Source of the DNA: Mucilaginibacter pankratovii
GTDB lineage: Bacteria; Bacteroidota; Bacteroidia; Sphingobacteriales; Sphingobacteriaceae
Length of the DNA stretch: 64,000 nucleotides
Assembly (NCBI RefSeq): GCF_014773265.1
Contig: NZ_JACWMY010000002.1
Coordinates: 248,001-312,000, forward strand
Reading direction: 5' to 3'
A program made the translations under genes and the position numbers. This document shows positions 8,196 to 17,405 of the stretch, piece by piece (the first letter of the stretch is position 1; each line of letters starts with the position of its first letter). The notes below the pieces were generated by a model. It had not been told where the DNA came from, ran no database searches, and saw nothing but the letters and a program-made list of their open reading frames with translations.

Positions 8196-9821
8196 TTATT
8201 GGATGGTGTAATAGGGATGTTTTATAGATTTTTTTGACCCGTCCTCAAAATTGGCGGTTACATCGGGAATTGCGTAGCAGTTGTCGATCAGCTCACCTAA
8301 ATGCGTAATGGTTACCGTCTTTATTGTACCGTTCAATATATAAAAGGTCGGGGTATTGACGATAAAAAGTGCGTCTACGTCGAATACCGTCAGGTCAAAA
8401 CCGATCTCTGCCTCCCTTTCAAAATGTTCCTGTAAAAGCGGCAGGTGATCCTTTATAAACTTTACTTTTTTGATTATTTTCGGTTCGTATTCATCACGAA
8501 AGTTTTTAAAGTCAGTTGAAAATCCGACCATTTCGTAGCGTGCGCGATGATACTTACAATCGGTAATTAGTATTTTTTTACAATTCGGATCAACGATAAT
8601 GAAGTCAATCTCTCCCGGCTCTTTGTCGACCCTGATGGCAGGTCCCTTTAACGGAGATAATTGTACGACATGGTGGATGAAAGGAATTCCTCGCGCGGTA
8701 AGTATTTCTTTAACCTTATCTTCAAGGATCTTGTCATGCTCTTCAGATTTGCGGTCAAGATACTTTTTGAAAGCCTCATTTCTTTTCCATTCTTCCGGTG
8801 CATGCTGCCACTGAAAACCGTTCGTCGCCATCACCAGGATACTTTCCTGCCATTTTTCGTCACCTACCAATGCCCTTTCTTCACCGTTTATATTCACGAT
8901 CAGTATGGGGCGGAAAAAATACCTTTTGAGCGAGTGTGATAGGTATACTGACTTTTGTATCGGCAGTTTATTCGCCCTCCATAAAGCCAGCCCCGCATAA
9001 AAATTCTCACTGTTTTCTACACTTACTCCATTGTGCTGCAGATTGATAAGTAAGGCTTCGTACTGGACAGTCTGCATATCCGGTGCCGCAGGTGAAAAAT
9101 ATTTCTTGATCTCCTTGATCTGGCCGCCAGCGAAATCATAGTTGATGCCCATGCATTTCTGTAGTTCTTCACGTAATTCCTTAACAGAATCTTTGTCTAC
9201 CAAGCCGCTTGAAAAACCTTCCTGAAATAGCTTTTCCATGTTGCCGTAGATGGCGTCATAGTGGTATTTACGTTGAATAGTATAGGCGTTTTTTTCTATA
9301 ATGATCTCCATAGGATCTTCCATCATTCTTTGTTCTGCCATATATTCCGCGAAAGCAAACAAACGCTCTCCGACAAAAAGCAGATCTTCCATACGCATCA
9401 GAAATCCCGGCATGACAGAAGGATCAGGATCAATTCTACCTACGTAATCTATATCGCAGGCTTGTTCCAAAGCAAGTTTCAGTATGCGCCTGTTTACGGA
9501 AAGCGTGCTGATGTGAACATCTTTATTTTCCAGGGCGACAGGGTCCGTTTGACTGTGGTAGTAAAGTTTAATGCTGTCTTCGTGAACCTTGAAGAGGTAA
9601 TACAGGAATCGTACATCCTTTTGACTGTGCATGAGTTCCAAAAACGTGTCTGCTGCCCACTCGTAAGAGAATTTTAAGATCTCATGGGTCAATGGCTCCT
9701 GGTCAAATTTCCCTTCGCCAAACTTCCCTAAAAGCGTGTCTACATAGAGCCTGTTATATTTGAAGTACGAACGTTCTCCATATAAAATGTAAAGCATCTT
9801 TCCGTCGATAAAGTTGATCAT
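8196..9821 (-). CDS. Large hypothetical protein with PD-(D/E)XK nuclease-like core
   Basis: A 541-aa protein without signal peptide. The first 350 residues are mostly helical and unrecognised. The C-terminal part has a restriction-endonuclease-like signature: a helix with Glu367 (ILEDKVKEIL), then GEID (Asp406), a hydrophobic strand, and DCK (Asp421, Lys423) in KILITDCKYH. These are the residues expected of a metal-dependent PD-(D/E)XK nuclease. It sits 73 nt downstream of another, differently built PD-(D/E)XK gene on the same strand. The pair may be a restriction or defence module. The substrate is unknown. Confidence 0.75.
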   Translation of the reverse strand: MINFIDGKMLYILYGERSYFKYNRLYVDTLLGKFGEGKFDQEPLTHEILKFSYEWAADTFLELMHSQKDVRFLYYLFKVHEDSIKLYYHSQTDPVALENKDVHISTLSVNRRILKLALEQACDIDYVGRIDPDPSVMPGFLMRMEDLLFVGERLFAFAEYMAEQRMMEDPMEIIIEKNAYTIQRKYHYDAIYGNMEKLFQEGFSSGLVDKDSVKELREELQKCMGINYDFAGGQIKEIKKYFSPAAPDMQTVQYEALLINLQHNGVSVENSENFYAGLALWRANKLPIQKSVYLSHSLKRYFFRPILIVNINGEERALVGDEKWQESILVMATNGFQWQHAPEEWKRNEAFKKYLDRKSEEHDKILEDKVKEILTARGIPFIHHVVQLSPLKGPAIRVDKEPGEIDFIIVDPNCKKILITDCKYHRARYEMVGFSTDFKNFRDEYEPKIIKKVKFIKDHLPLLQEHFEREAEIGFDLTVFDVDALFIVNTPTFYILNGTIKTVTITHLGELIDNCYAIPDVTANFEDGSKKSIKHPYYTIQ

Positions 9822-9894
9822 GTTGTTGTATAACGTTACTGTTCAGGATATTTTTCAGGTAAACAAATGTGATTTTTTAATTAGACTTGTTGAG

Positions 9895-11613
9895 CTATGA
9901 CTCGTACATAAATCCTATTTTTCGGGAAATTTTCTCTTCATAATATCTTTCATTTTCAAATCCAAGGCCTTCGCGGTAAGCCTTTTCAACCGGCGCTGTA
10001 TAGCCGGGTTCCAGGACTACGTAGTCTTCTGCGGCGCTCATCTTTTCATATTGTTGTCTATTAGTCAGAAATAAGCCGAACAATTCAAGTTCATCATCGC
10101 AGATCAAGTGGTTATGATAGTTTTCCCGGTGAGTTAAATAGTCTTTTAAACGCCCCGCACGATGCTTGTTTTCTTTGGCCAGTACCAGCAAAATGGCCTC
10201 CAGATCATCAATATTGACAGCCCAGGGATATTGGTCATCATCATTTATACTGAGCATCGCGCCAAGATCTGTTTCGATCATGCCGAAGCGGGACAATGTT
10301 ACCACCACCGAGAAGACGTCAGGATAGCGCTTAGGATTGACCTTGTACAGCATATTGCCGTTTTTGTCGGTAAGGTTAAATGGCTGCCCAGCCATAAACC
10401 TTGATTTTACCCGGTAGGTTTGATTATAGCCATACTGGACGTTGGCATCAAAATCTGTTTTCAAACGGGTATAGGCTCTGAGCGGATCGCGCAGGGGCTC
10501 ACGGAAGTTGGTGGCTTTACATTCAATGATGAGCGCCAATCCCCGGTGGAGGATCAGTATGTCCTGTTCAGCCTTTCCATCAACATAATACCCTTTATAA
10601 ATAAAAGCCCCGTTCTTAAAGAATTTCTCAAATATTTCAGCCGTTTTTGTTTCGAGTAACGTGTCCCGGTGTTTAGTGACCTGCCCCGGTTCCTTCTTGC
10701 AAAAATTAAATAGCAACTTGTAAGCGGCGTCCAGGATATGTTTCTGAAAAAAAAGCAAATAAGTATCTTCCTCAATTTTAAATACAGGTTTTTCCAAAAG
10801 AGGATTTTCCTTTGTGTAAAAGATGAGTCCATCCGCAGGCAACCGTTGCGATGACAGAAGATCGCTGATGATCCTGAACTTTGCGCGCGTAAATTGCTCA
10901 TCATCAATATCTTCCGTTTTCACAACGATCAGGTAGCCGGGATCCTGCATCAGTTGGGCGTAGGCGTGAATTTCTTCCGGCGCTTCGGCCACCCAGTCTT
11001 TAGGATCATCAAGGCCCTTGGCCAGGCAGGCATCAGTGAACGCTTTCCAGCGATCCGGGTGTGCATAATAAATCGCTTTATTCAGCTTTTTATTCATCAG
11101 GGAATCAAGATGCTCATAATAAGCAACAAAGTCTTGGGGATAAACACCCATTGAGTTATAGATAGTCTTTTCGAAGTGTACGAATGTCCGCATTATTCTT
11201 TCCATCTCCTGTTCCTGGTATGAAAGCGGCCCGCTGCAAAAGTAACTCAAGAAAGTTGGCAACACGACTTTGATCTTTTCATAATCAAGCGGTTCTCCTT
11301 CGATCTGGTAGAAGCCTATATTTTTGGAGTACTCCACCTCAACCGCCTGAAGAAGATCAGCAATTTCATCCCAGGCTTCTTTACTTACATCTGTTCTGGT
11401 TCCCGGCACTTTCGATTGCATATTCAAACTACCCGCGTAAAAAATTTGCCGCAGCGGTGAAAGCAGTTTTCTAAGACCGGGATGCTCTTTTCGTTTGGGT
11501 AAAGCCAGCAGCAAAGATCCCAGATACGTCAAAAAATATGTCGTTTCGTAAGGCGCACATTTCTCCATAAGGAGAGCGGTGATCGATTCTAATTTGGAAG
11601 CGCTGGTATTCAT
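9895..11613 (-). CDS. Large hypothetical protein with NERD-like PD-(D/E)XK nuclease core
   Basis: A 572-aa cytosolic protein. About 310 N-terminal residues are helical and not recognised. A nuclease-like core follows: Glu321/Glu326 helix (DTLLETKTAEIFEKFF), Asp351 in AEQDILILHRG, and ECK (Glu364 to Lys366) in LALIIECKATNF. This spacing is that of NERD-like or Mrr-like PD-(D/E)XK folds. About 200 further residues have no recognised domain. The gene is upstream of the 541-aa nuclease-like gene with a 73-nt gap, which suggests an operon. It could cut foreign DNA or RNA, but nothing in the sequence identifies the trigger. Confidence 0.75.
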   Translation of the reverse strand: MNTSASKLESITALLMEKCAPYETTYFLTYLGSLLLALPKRKEHPGLRKLLSPLRQIFYAGSLNMQSKVPGTRTDVSKEAWDEIADLLQAVEVEYSKNIGFYQIEGEPLDYEKIKVVLPTFLSYFCSGPLSYQEQEMERIMRTFVHFEKTIYNSMGVYPQDFVAYYEHLDSLMNKKLNKAIYYAHPDRWKAFTDACLAKGLDDPKDWVAEAPEEIHAYAQLMQDPGYLIVVKTEDIDDEQFTRAKFRIISDLLSSQRLPADGLIFYTKENPLLEKPVFKIEEDTYLLFFQKHILDAAYKLLFNFCKKEPGQVTKHRDTLLETKTAEIFEKFFKNGAFIYKGYYVDGKAEQDILILHRGLALIIECKATNFREPLRDPLRAYTRLKTDFDANVQYGYNQTYRVKSRFMAGQPFNLTDKNGNMLYKVNPKRYPDVFSVVVTLSRFGMIETDLGAMLSINDDDQYPWAVNIDDLEAILLVLAKENKHRAGRLKDYLTHRENYHNHLICDDELELFGLFLTNRQQYEKMSAAEDYVVLEPGYTAPVEKAYREGLGFENERYYEEKISRKIGFMYES

Positions 11614-11700
11614 GTGTTAATATGGAAAGGTTTAGTCAGTTTTGTTATAACTCAAATCTAAGAGTTAGTTTTTGCATATTTAGACTACCACCCAATCAAC

Positions 11701-12132
11701 ATGCATTATAACGATCGTTCGCAAGGGATATTAGTGACCAGAAAGGGCGAATTCCAGTTTGAGTATTTTCTCCATTTCAATAACACCTACAAATTCGACA
11801 CTTACGCATTTCTGATTTGGGCGGGCGAAGGCGGGCCGGATGAAAATGCGGCTGATTTTAGCCTCCTGATCATGAATGATGATATCCATCTGAAAGTGAT
11901 CGATCTCTTTATGAAACATTACAGCGGTAATGGAATAGCGATTGCCATTATTTTAAAAGCCCGCGAACTTTTTGGAAAAAAGATCATATCATCCTCCAAT
12001 ACCAACAAAAGCTTCACGAGTGAAGCTAACTGGCCTGAAGCAATCCAGCGGGTCTGGCAGCCTTTAGTGGACCAGGGGCTTGCACATTATGATGCGCCTA
12101 ATGACCATTACGTTTTGGTGGATGTCATTTAG
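11701..12132 (+). CDS. Hypothetical protein (143 aa)
   Basis: A 143-aa soluble protein beginning MHYNDRSQGILVTRKGEFQF. It has no recognised domain; the middle alternates strands and helices (FLIWAGEGG, then VIDLFMKHYSGNG) and the end resembles a winged segment (QPLVDQGLAHYDAPNDHYVLVD). It is divergent from the 572-aa nuclease-like gene, with 87 nt between starts, and converges on the DUF4238 gene (9 nt gap). Its position suggests island cargo. No function is proposed. Confidence 0.6.
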   Translation: MHYNDRSQGILVTRKGEFQFEYFLHFNNTYKFDTYAFLIWAGEGGPDENAADFSLLIMNDDIHLKVIDLFMKHYSGNGIAIAIILKARELFGKKIISSSNTNKSFTSEANWPEAIQRVWQPLVDQGLAHYDAPNDHYVLVDVI

Positions 12133-12141
12133 TTGCGGGTA

Positions 12142-13056
12142 TCAAGCCGAGCCAAATCTTTGGTGATGCAGATTCTTTAAGTCCGGATATTCTTTTACCA
12201 TGGCTTTCGCCAGTCTAAATTCGCCTGAACTGCAATAAATACCCCTGAATGATTGGGAAACCTGCATAGAATTGTAGCTGTCAATATCTTCAATATCACG
12301 ATGTACCAAAACCGAGTTTTCTCGGTATTCAAGCTCTTTAAAATAAATACGTTCAAACATGACCAGCAAATGAGTAGCTGATAAAGGAATAGCTATCTCA
12401 ATTCCCTTTGACCTGTAACCCGAGTCGCCCCTGTGCGGCCTGTTGATATGCGGCCGCTTTACGACAGGGTGATCGGATGTATAATAAGGAACAGGTCCGA
12501 GGTTTTTAAACATGATCCAGATGTGGCTGTTTAAAATCTCCTGTATGCTTTTTCTGAAATCTGAGTCAAAAACGATCTGTTCGATCTGGTTCTTTTTTGC
12601 GCGGCTTTTTGTATCGTCCTTCCTTATACTGGCTATCATTTCATCAGACTGCCATCCCGAAGCGGCCATTTGCTCTTGAAACTGGGTTATGCCCTGATAG
12701 ATCGATTCCCTGTGCTCTTTTGTTCTTATAATCTGAAATACGATAAATTCACATAACTTTTCTCTGGTAAACTGGTCAAGCTTTTTAATTTTCCATTGAT
12801 CGACATCTGCCAGGAATTTAGTTAGAAACGGACTGAATGCCGCTTCCAGTTCTCCAAGGTAATTTTCCACAAACTGATTTACCCCGGTGATCTGGTCAAG
12901 TTTCTGGTCATCATAAAAATAACCTTCACTGGCTATATTTGCTACACTTGTCGGGAACGCTTTTTCAGTGTCTTTATGAAATGCCCAGCATTGGCCCTGA
13001 TCATTTTCAAATTGCCGTAAATAAAACCGGGGAACGTAATGCTGATTCTTAACCAT
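12142..13056 (-). CDS. DUF4238 domain-containing protein
   Basis: A 304-aa protein. The beginning MVKNQHYVPRFYLRQFEND is the typical opening of DUF4238 proteins, followed by WAFHKDTEKAFPTSVANIASEGYFYD. The middle (FIVFQIIRTKEHRESI and WIMFKNLGPVPYYTSDHPVV) also fits the family and its usual length of about 300 residues. The biochemical activity of DUF4238 is not established. It is often found in mobile or accessory DNA, as here. A GNAT gene lies 42 nt upstream on the same strand. Confidence 0.85.
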   Translation of the reverse strand: MVKNQHYVPRFYLRQFENDQGQCWAFHKDTEKAFPTSVANIASEGYFYDDQKLDQITGVNQFVENYLGELEAAFSPFLTKFLADVDQWKIKKLDQFTREKLCEFIVFQIIRTKEHRESIYQGITQFQEQMAASGWQSDEMIASIRKDDTKSRAKKNQIEQIVFDSDFRKSIQEILNSHIWIMFKNLGPVPYYTSDHPVVKRPHINRPHRGDSGYRSKGIEIAIPLSATHLLVMFERIYFKELEYRENSVLVHRDIEDIDSYNSMQVSQSFRGIYCSSGEFRLAKAMVKEYPDLKNLHHQRFGSA

Positions 13057-13098
13057 TATAAATTTGCTTTTACTGTTGATCTGGTAGTTTTATAAGTT

Positions 13099-13797
13099 TT
13101 AAAGTTCAGTGATAATGAGGAAAGGATCGTCATAACAGGTGCCTGACCGGAAATTCTTTATTTTATCGCTTCGCAGGGCGATGCCGAATTTGATATGCTC
13201 GATACACCAGTCTTTGTATGCCGGTGTGATAATAGGATTTATTAATTGGTTTGTTCCTGTCCGGTAGCTGACGGGCCATAAAGTTTTCTCATCGCTGCCC
13301 CATTTGTAAATCTGGACGGCTTCACCAGGCGTAACACCGATCTCCTGTGCAGTTGAAAGTATTTTAAATAAAGCTGGAGATCCTTTGCCTGTATAAGCGG
13401 GTATCTCAGGCATTGGCTGAAATCCCATTTTACGCCAGAAATTCTCTGAATTGGCAGGCGCGCATTCCAGGTGAATTGCGGCTAGGCCCTGTAGTTTTAA
13501 ATAGTTCAAAACAGCTTCAACCATAAACCTGCCGGCACCTGATTTGCGGTACGTGGCAGCTATAGCTGCCACAGCGATATGCCCGGACCTTTTGAATATA
13601 TCCCATGTTACAAATCCAATTGCTTCATGATCCCGGGTAATTATTGCCAGTGTGCACTTATCTGCGTGATAGGTAATATTGTCCGGGTAGTGGTACAGCC
13701 CGGTATTTTCCAGGTTTTCGCTAACCATCCAGCTTTTTACCTGTTCTTGCTGCGCGAGGTTTGGTTGAAAATCAACAGTGTATTTCTGTATGCTCAT
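13099..13797 (-). CDS. GNAT-family N-acetyltransferase
   Basis: A 232-aa protein with a GNAT fold in the first 150 residues: AIGFVTWDIFKRSGHIAVAAI (strands 3-4), then the acetyl-CoA-binding turn YRKSGAGRFMVEAVL and the strand-5 region AIHLECAPANSENFWRKMGF. The last 80 residues (from PGEAVQIYKWGSDEK) are extra and unrecognised. It should transfer an acetyl group from acetyl-CoA to an amine; the target is unknown. It is 20 nt downstream of the 236-aa gene on the same strand, suggesting co-transcription. Confidence 0.82.
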   Translation of the reverse strand: MSIQKYTVDFQPNLAQQEQVKSWMVSENLENTGLYHYPDNITYHADKCTLAIITRDHEAIGFVTWDIFKRSGHIAVAAIAATYRKSGAGRFMVEAVLNYLKLQGLAAIHLECAPANSENFWRKMGFQPMPEIPAYTGKGSPALFKILSTAQEIGVTPGEAVQIYKWGSDEKTLWPVSYRTGTNQLINPIITPAYKDWCIEHIKFGIALRSDKIKNFRSGTCYDDPFLIITEL

Positions 13798-13817
13798 TTT
13801 GGTGATTCCTGCCGGTA

Positions 13818-14528
13818 TCAGCAGAAACGCTGCAAGACGGCCTGTTCCGGTGTCAGTCCGACTTCATCAGCAGGTGCATTGATAAAACGGGCCATATTAA
13901 TTTCCAGCCTACCTGTTTCTGTGCCTTTGGACAGATTCGTGAAAAAGATAATAATGTATGAACCACCGGCTTTTCTGAACACATATGCCGGATTGGCGAC
14001 GTAAGGGTTTTTGGTGTTCCAGCAAAAATAGCAAGTGTCGCCTTCATTTATTTCAATTTTTACCCGCTTAATACTGGCATATAATAAGGGCTTGACGCCG
14101 GTTATCTTTTGCCGCCCCTTGTCAATGAGCTGCTTTAACAGCGGATTAAATTTTATGGTTTCTATAAGCGAACCATGGTTGGTTTCAGCCGTGACAATAT
14201 CTTTTATCAGGGTCTTACGATTTTTGCCTGCTGTTGCCCCGTTCCGGAACAGGAACTCTGAACAGATATTTTTTACTGCCATTGGCGTACAAACCCGCCA
14301 GTCTTCGAATGCTCCGTCCGCCCAGAGCTCTTCGGAACTTTTTCCCAAAGAAAAGTCTGTCGGATCATATTCTTCCCTATGCTTATAAATAATACGGTCA
14401 TTGCCTAACCACTGGTCTATTTCCAGTTTACGGAAAACGTAATTGTTCTCCAGATAAGCCATTAAGGCCTGGTACAGTTCCCGGTCCGAATATGGGCGGG
14501 TACGGTGGTAAACAAGTGTTGCTGACAT
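13818..14528 (-). CDS. Hypothetical protein (236 aa)
   Basis: A 236-aa protein without signal peptide or recognised domain. It begins MSATLVYHRTRPYSDRELYQ. A strand-rich C-terminal half (GDTCYFCWNTKNPYVANPAYVF, then SYIIIFFTNLSKG) suggests a small beta domain. It lies just upstream of the GNAT gene on the same strand, and the two probably act together or share a promoter. I cannot suggest a function. Confidence 0.6.
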   Translation of the reverse strand: MSATLVYHRTRPYSDRELYQALMAYLENNYVFRKLEIDQWLGNDRIIYKHREEYDPTDFSLGKSSEELWADGAFEDWRVCTPMAVKNICSEFLFRNGATAGKNRKTLIKDIVTAETNHGSLIETIKFNPLLKQLIDKGRQKITGVKPLLYASIKRVKIEINEGDTCYFCWNTKNPYVANPAYVFRKAGGSYIIIFFTNLSKGTETGRLEINMARFINAPADEVGLTPEQAVLQRFC

Positions 14529-14676
14529 GCTGATGGGATTTAAAAAGGAAATTTACGAATATCAGTGGTATCATCATAAAGGAGTTTTGAACATTCCATA
14601 TGGCGATCCTGCGGCCGGGCTCTTCATTGTATCTGCTGCGCAGGATGCCATTGCGATCCCTATCGCGGGCACCTGA

Positions 14677-15044
14677 TTTTCACCTCCGTTCAAAACAAGT
14701 GCTCTTTAAAGCGCAAAAGCATCACCATTCAGGCAGATAGCCCTGAATACCTCCGCACTTGCGATATACTTATAACAGGTTGTTTTTGGGATTGCTGTTT
14801 CCAAAAGAAGGAGAAAAAGGATGCTAAATTGGGCACTGTTGCTTTAAGAATGCTGATAGTATGCAAAAAGACTACGGCATAAACGGCTGCCTCCCCAAAG
14901 GGTCCCCTCCAATTATTCCGTTTCCTTTTTGCTCTGTTTTCGTGCCCGGCCATTTGCTTTCTTTTTCTCCTTTTTCTTTTGGAAAAAGCTTTCAGGGAAA
15001 GGGTCGGGAAAAGAGAAAAGAAATAACAAATTTTTTAACTCTTA
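14677..15044. other. Gene-free stretch with pyrimidine-rich tract
   Basis: No convincing gene lies between 14529 and 15044. A 48-codon open frame at 14533-14676 has no supporting evidence. The stretch contains a strongly pyrimidine-rich + strand at about 14953-14980 followed by a small inverted repeat (CTTTTTC 14970-14976 and GAAAAAG 14982-14988). It probably holds the promoter and leader of the small-gene cluster that follows. No clean TTTG/TAnnTTTG pair was found. Confidence 0.4.
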
Positions 15045-15056
15045 ATGCTTAACAAA

Positions 15057-15668
15057 ATGAAAACAGCAGAAAAAAATGCAAAGGAAGTACAAGGTACAAA
15101 CGCAAAAAACAACAACGCACCACGAATTGAGAATCGTCCGAACTTAACAGGAAAAGTAGCCAAAACAGATGAATCCGTTAAAGATGAAAAAACCGCCGAG
15201 GCTGCGAAAGCTGAGGCAACCCCAACCCCCGAAGCAAAGACCTATACTACCGCTGCAGTGGATAACCAACACGCTCACGCTGCGCCCTACACAACAGGAC
15301 AGGGATTAGACGAAGCCCCGAAAGCGGAAGAAGCGCCAAAGGCAGAAATAAAATATATCAAACCCGCTTTGAATTTGGAGCAAACCCTGAAATCTGTGGG
15401 CAATCTGCACCGCCTGACGATCCAACGGTTGGCGCTCATTGGTCGCATTAAAACTTTGGAAGATTTTGAGGTGAAACTGGTGGAAGAAAACGACGAGTTG
15501 GAAAACAACCCGTATCAGAGTTGCAAATTGATCATCAAAGATGATAAAGGCCGTGAATTTACCACCAACACCCCGAATCTCATTCGCATGGTTACCCAAT
15601 TCATCTTTGATGCCTGCCATGAGAAATTGGGCGAGATCGAAGCAAACATTGTATTCCCTAACGCTTAA
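15057..15668 (+). CDS. Mobile-element-associated hypothetical protein with disordered N-terminus
   Basis: About 203 aa from the ATG at 15057; an in-frame ATG at 15045 adds four residues. The first 105 residues are low-complexity, rich in Ala, Lys, Glu, Thr and Pro (repeats such as EAPKAEEAPKAE), and look disordered. The last 100 (ALNLEQTLKSVGNLHRLTIQRLALIGRIKTLEDFE onward) look like a compact folded domain. I recall similar proteins beside J-domain and DUF6908 genes in Bacteroidota conjugative elements, but I do not know their function. First gene of a plus-strand run that reaches about 17980. Confidence 0.7.
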   Translation: MKTAEKNAKEVQGTNAKNNNAPRIENRPNLTGKVAKTDESVKDEKTAEAAKAEATPTPEAKTYTTAAVDNQHAHAAPYTTGQGLDEAPKAEEAPKAEIKYIKPALNLEQTLKSVGNLHRLTIQRLALIGRIKTLEDFEVKLVEENDELENNPYQSCKLIIKDDKGREFTTNTPNLIRMVTQFIFDACHEKLGEIEANIVFPNA

Positions 15669-15733
15669 ACGAAGCTATGCCCCGTCTGAATGTCGGGGCA
15701 TGCTTTAAGGCTTTACCTCCAAAATCAACTGTC

Positions 15734-15862
15734 ATGTACGAACTATTTATTGAACTGACCGACCAACTTTTTTATGAGGGTTATGCCGAACAACTGGCTA
15801 AAGAGAACCCGCAAGCATTCCGGTTTGAGTTTAACGAATTCTTAAATAACTACAGCTTATGA
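15734..15862 (+). CDS. Very small hypothetical protein (42 aa)
   Basis: A 42-residue ORF beginning MYELFIELTDQLFYEG. I chose the ATG at 15734 because the upstream in-frame start would add a sequence (ACFKALPPKSTV) that looks non-coding. Its stop codon overlaps the start of the J-domain gene by 4 nt (ATGA), which supports translation and coupling. The composition is acidic and aromatic. Function unknown. Confidence 0.55.
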   Translation: MYELFIELTDQLFYEGYAEQLAKENPQAFRFEFNEFLNNYSL

Positions 15863-16341
15863 AATGGTTTAATGATTGCCCCACGCTCGAAGAAGTGAAG
15901 GCGAAATATAAACAACTGGCTAAGCGGTACCACCCCGATTTAGGGGGTGATACTGCTACGATGCAGGATATCAATAAAGAATATGCATTTGCCGCCGCTA
16001 AAGCGGTTAGGGGCGCAAATCTCTCTGATGAAGAAGCCGAGAACGAAATACTGTCATCAGAGGCCTATCGCATTGCCATAGAACAAATTATTCATTTAGA
16101 AGCTGTCACCATCGAATTGGTAGGCTATTGGATTTGGGTTACAGGCAATACTTACCCGAATAGGGCAACCCTTAAAGCCGCCGGTTTTCTGTTCGCTTCC
16201 AAAAAACAGGCCTGGTATTTCCGTACCGCCGAATACAAAGTAAATAAGAGCAGCAGCAAATCGCTCGAAGAAATAAGGAATAAGTACGGCAGCGAAGTAT
16301 TGAATGAAGACAAACGGGGGCGAAACCGTTTTATCAATTGA
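15859..16341 (+). CDS. J-domain (DnaJ-like) protein
   Basis: A 160-aa protein whose first 45 residues are a J-domain: LEEVKAKYKQLAKRYHPDLGGD contains the invariant HPD (His24-Pro25-Asp26) and is followed by TMQDINKEYAFA. J-domains stimulate DnaK ATPase. No zinc-finger or C-terminal client domain of true DnaJ is present. The remaining 110 residues (WIWVTGNTYPNRATLKAAGFLFASKKQAWYFR) look like a small folded domain. It is part of a compact cluster, so it may recruit host DnaK for element replication or transfer; that role is inferred. Confidence 0.82.
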   Translation: MKWFNDCPTLEEVKAKYKQLAKRYHPDLGGDTATMQDINKEYAFAAAKAVRGANLSDEEAENEILSSEAYRIAIEQIIHLEAVTIELVGYWIWVTGNTYPNRATLKAAGFLFASKKQAWYFRTAEYKVNKSSSKSLEEIRNKYGSEVLNEDKRGRNRFIN

Positions 16342-16381
16342 TCAAGTCGGATGCGCAACCGCACAAAGGGCGCGTTTTAAT

Positions 16382-16831
16382 ATGGAAACACTAAATAAAT
16401 TCAGCACCAAAATATTTTGTGAACTGGTAGATAAGATGCAGGGTAAACAGCATTTGAAAATCTTTAATGAGCCGTTTATGCCGCTTACAATTGAGCGTGC
16501 CGGTACTGTCTATTGGGGTCATGGCGAAATAATCAGTCTATGTCATTATTACAAGCAAAACGGCGACCTGATGCAAGATCCCGAAATGTGCTTTATTATG
16601 ATTGACAAACGGGAAAGCGATAAAAAAGACTTTGAAAAAGTGATGCTGATACCGTACCTGTATCAGCAGGCAAACATGGGCATTTACGAAGAAAGTTTGA
16701 CCTTTAAGAATGAAATCGTAAAAGAATATGACGTGTATTTGCAACAGCAACATGCCGACTTTGCCAATCAGTGGTTGCAGAGTATTGTACAGCAGGGATT
16801 TTTGAAAAGCGGAGATATTCAAAAATTATGA
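16382..16831 (+). CDS. DUF6908-like domain protein
   Basis: A 149-aa soluble protein. The ATG at 16382 (METLNKFSTKIFCELVDKMQ) is preferred over an upstream in-frame start because the sequence before it reads like random translation. The pattern (LKIFNEPFMPLTIERAG, then ISLCHYYKQNGDLMQDPEMCF) resembles DUF6908, a family I associate with Bacteroidota mobile elements. No catalytic motif is visible. It ends in an ATGA overlap with the next small membrane-protein gene. Confidence 0.7.
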   Translation: METLNKFSTKIFCELVDKMQGKQHLKIFNEPFMPLTIERAGTVYWGHGEIISLCHYYKQNGDLMQDPEMCFIMIDKRESDKKDFEKVMLIPYLYQQANMGIYEESLTFKNEIVKEYDVYLQQQHADFANQWLQSIVQQGFLKSGDIQKL

Positions 16832-17058
16832 CTATGAAAAATCTGATTTGCAATCATATTGAAATATTACTGTCGGTAGTCGGTATTTACCTGCGCTTCC
16901 TCATCGGAAAGCGCAGGTTTAACCGCCGTGGCGTTGGAGGTTTACAATATTTTAAATCTTACAGTATAGCGCTGATTACCGCATTTGTTGAAAAATCGGT
17001 AAATATTATAGCGATGCTGATGATCATTACTGCAATCATACTGCTTTTACGCCGCTGA
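16828..17058 (+). CDS. Small membrane protein (76 aa)
   Basis: A 76-aa protein starting in the ATGA overlap with the DUF6908-like gene. Two hydrophobic segments are visible: about residues 10-23 (IEILLSVVGIYLRFLI) and 52-72 (VNIIAMLMIITAIILLL), separated by a basic loop with KRRFNRRG. The orientation would put the basic loop in the cytosol. Function unknown; it belongs to the conjugative-element-like cluster. Confidence 0.55.
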   Translation: MTMKNLICNHIEILLSVVGIYLRFLIGKRRFNRRGVGGLQYFKSYSIALITAFVEKSVNIIAMLMIITAIILLLRR

Positions 17059-17125
17059 TTACCGCAGAAATTGCGAATTGTAAAACCGAAAAGTGATTTA
17101 ACATCTAATTTTAATAAATTTGAAA

Positions 17126-17398
17126 ATGGATAACTTATTAATGCCGGTAAGGCAGGGCCAGATTTGCAAAGTGATTTCTGATGTGCCGGATAAAGAATCA
17201 GAAGAAGTTTTCATTGTAACCGAAGACCCATCTGAATTTGATCCGGAGGATGATATTCTGGTAGTTAACCTTAAAGAGCTGCAAAGGAATATCAAACAGA
17301 CCGAAAATGCAGAAAGAATAGCCGTGCCCAAAAATGAGCTGGTGGTCGTAGGTGAAGACCTTACTTCATACGTACAATCCTGGAATATAAAAAACTGA
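17126..17398 (+). CDS. Small acidic hypothetical protein (90 aa)
   Basis: A 90-aa acidic protein starting MDNLLMPVRQGQICKVISDV. The ATG at 17126 is preferred over a possible TTG two codons earlier. Strand-like segments alternate with acidic loops (EEVFIVTEDPSEFDPEDDILVV). No motif is recognised. The next gene begins 8 nt downstream, so the run 17126-17980 is probably one transcript. Confidence 0.6.
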   Translation: MDNLLMPVRQGQICKVISDVPDKESEEVFIVTEDPSEFDPEDDILVVNLKELQRNIKQTENAERIAVPKNELVVVGEDLTSYVQSWNIKN

Positions 17399-17405
17399 TT
17401 ATCAG

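Noticed and set aside
14533-14676. 48-codon plus-strand ORF divergent from the 236-aa gene
   Set aside because: No recognisable domain, no overlap with a neighbour and no promoter; it may be chance.
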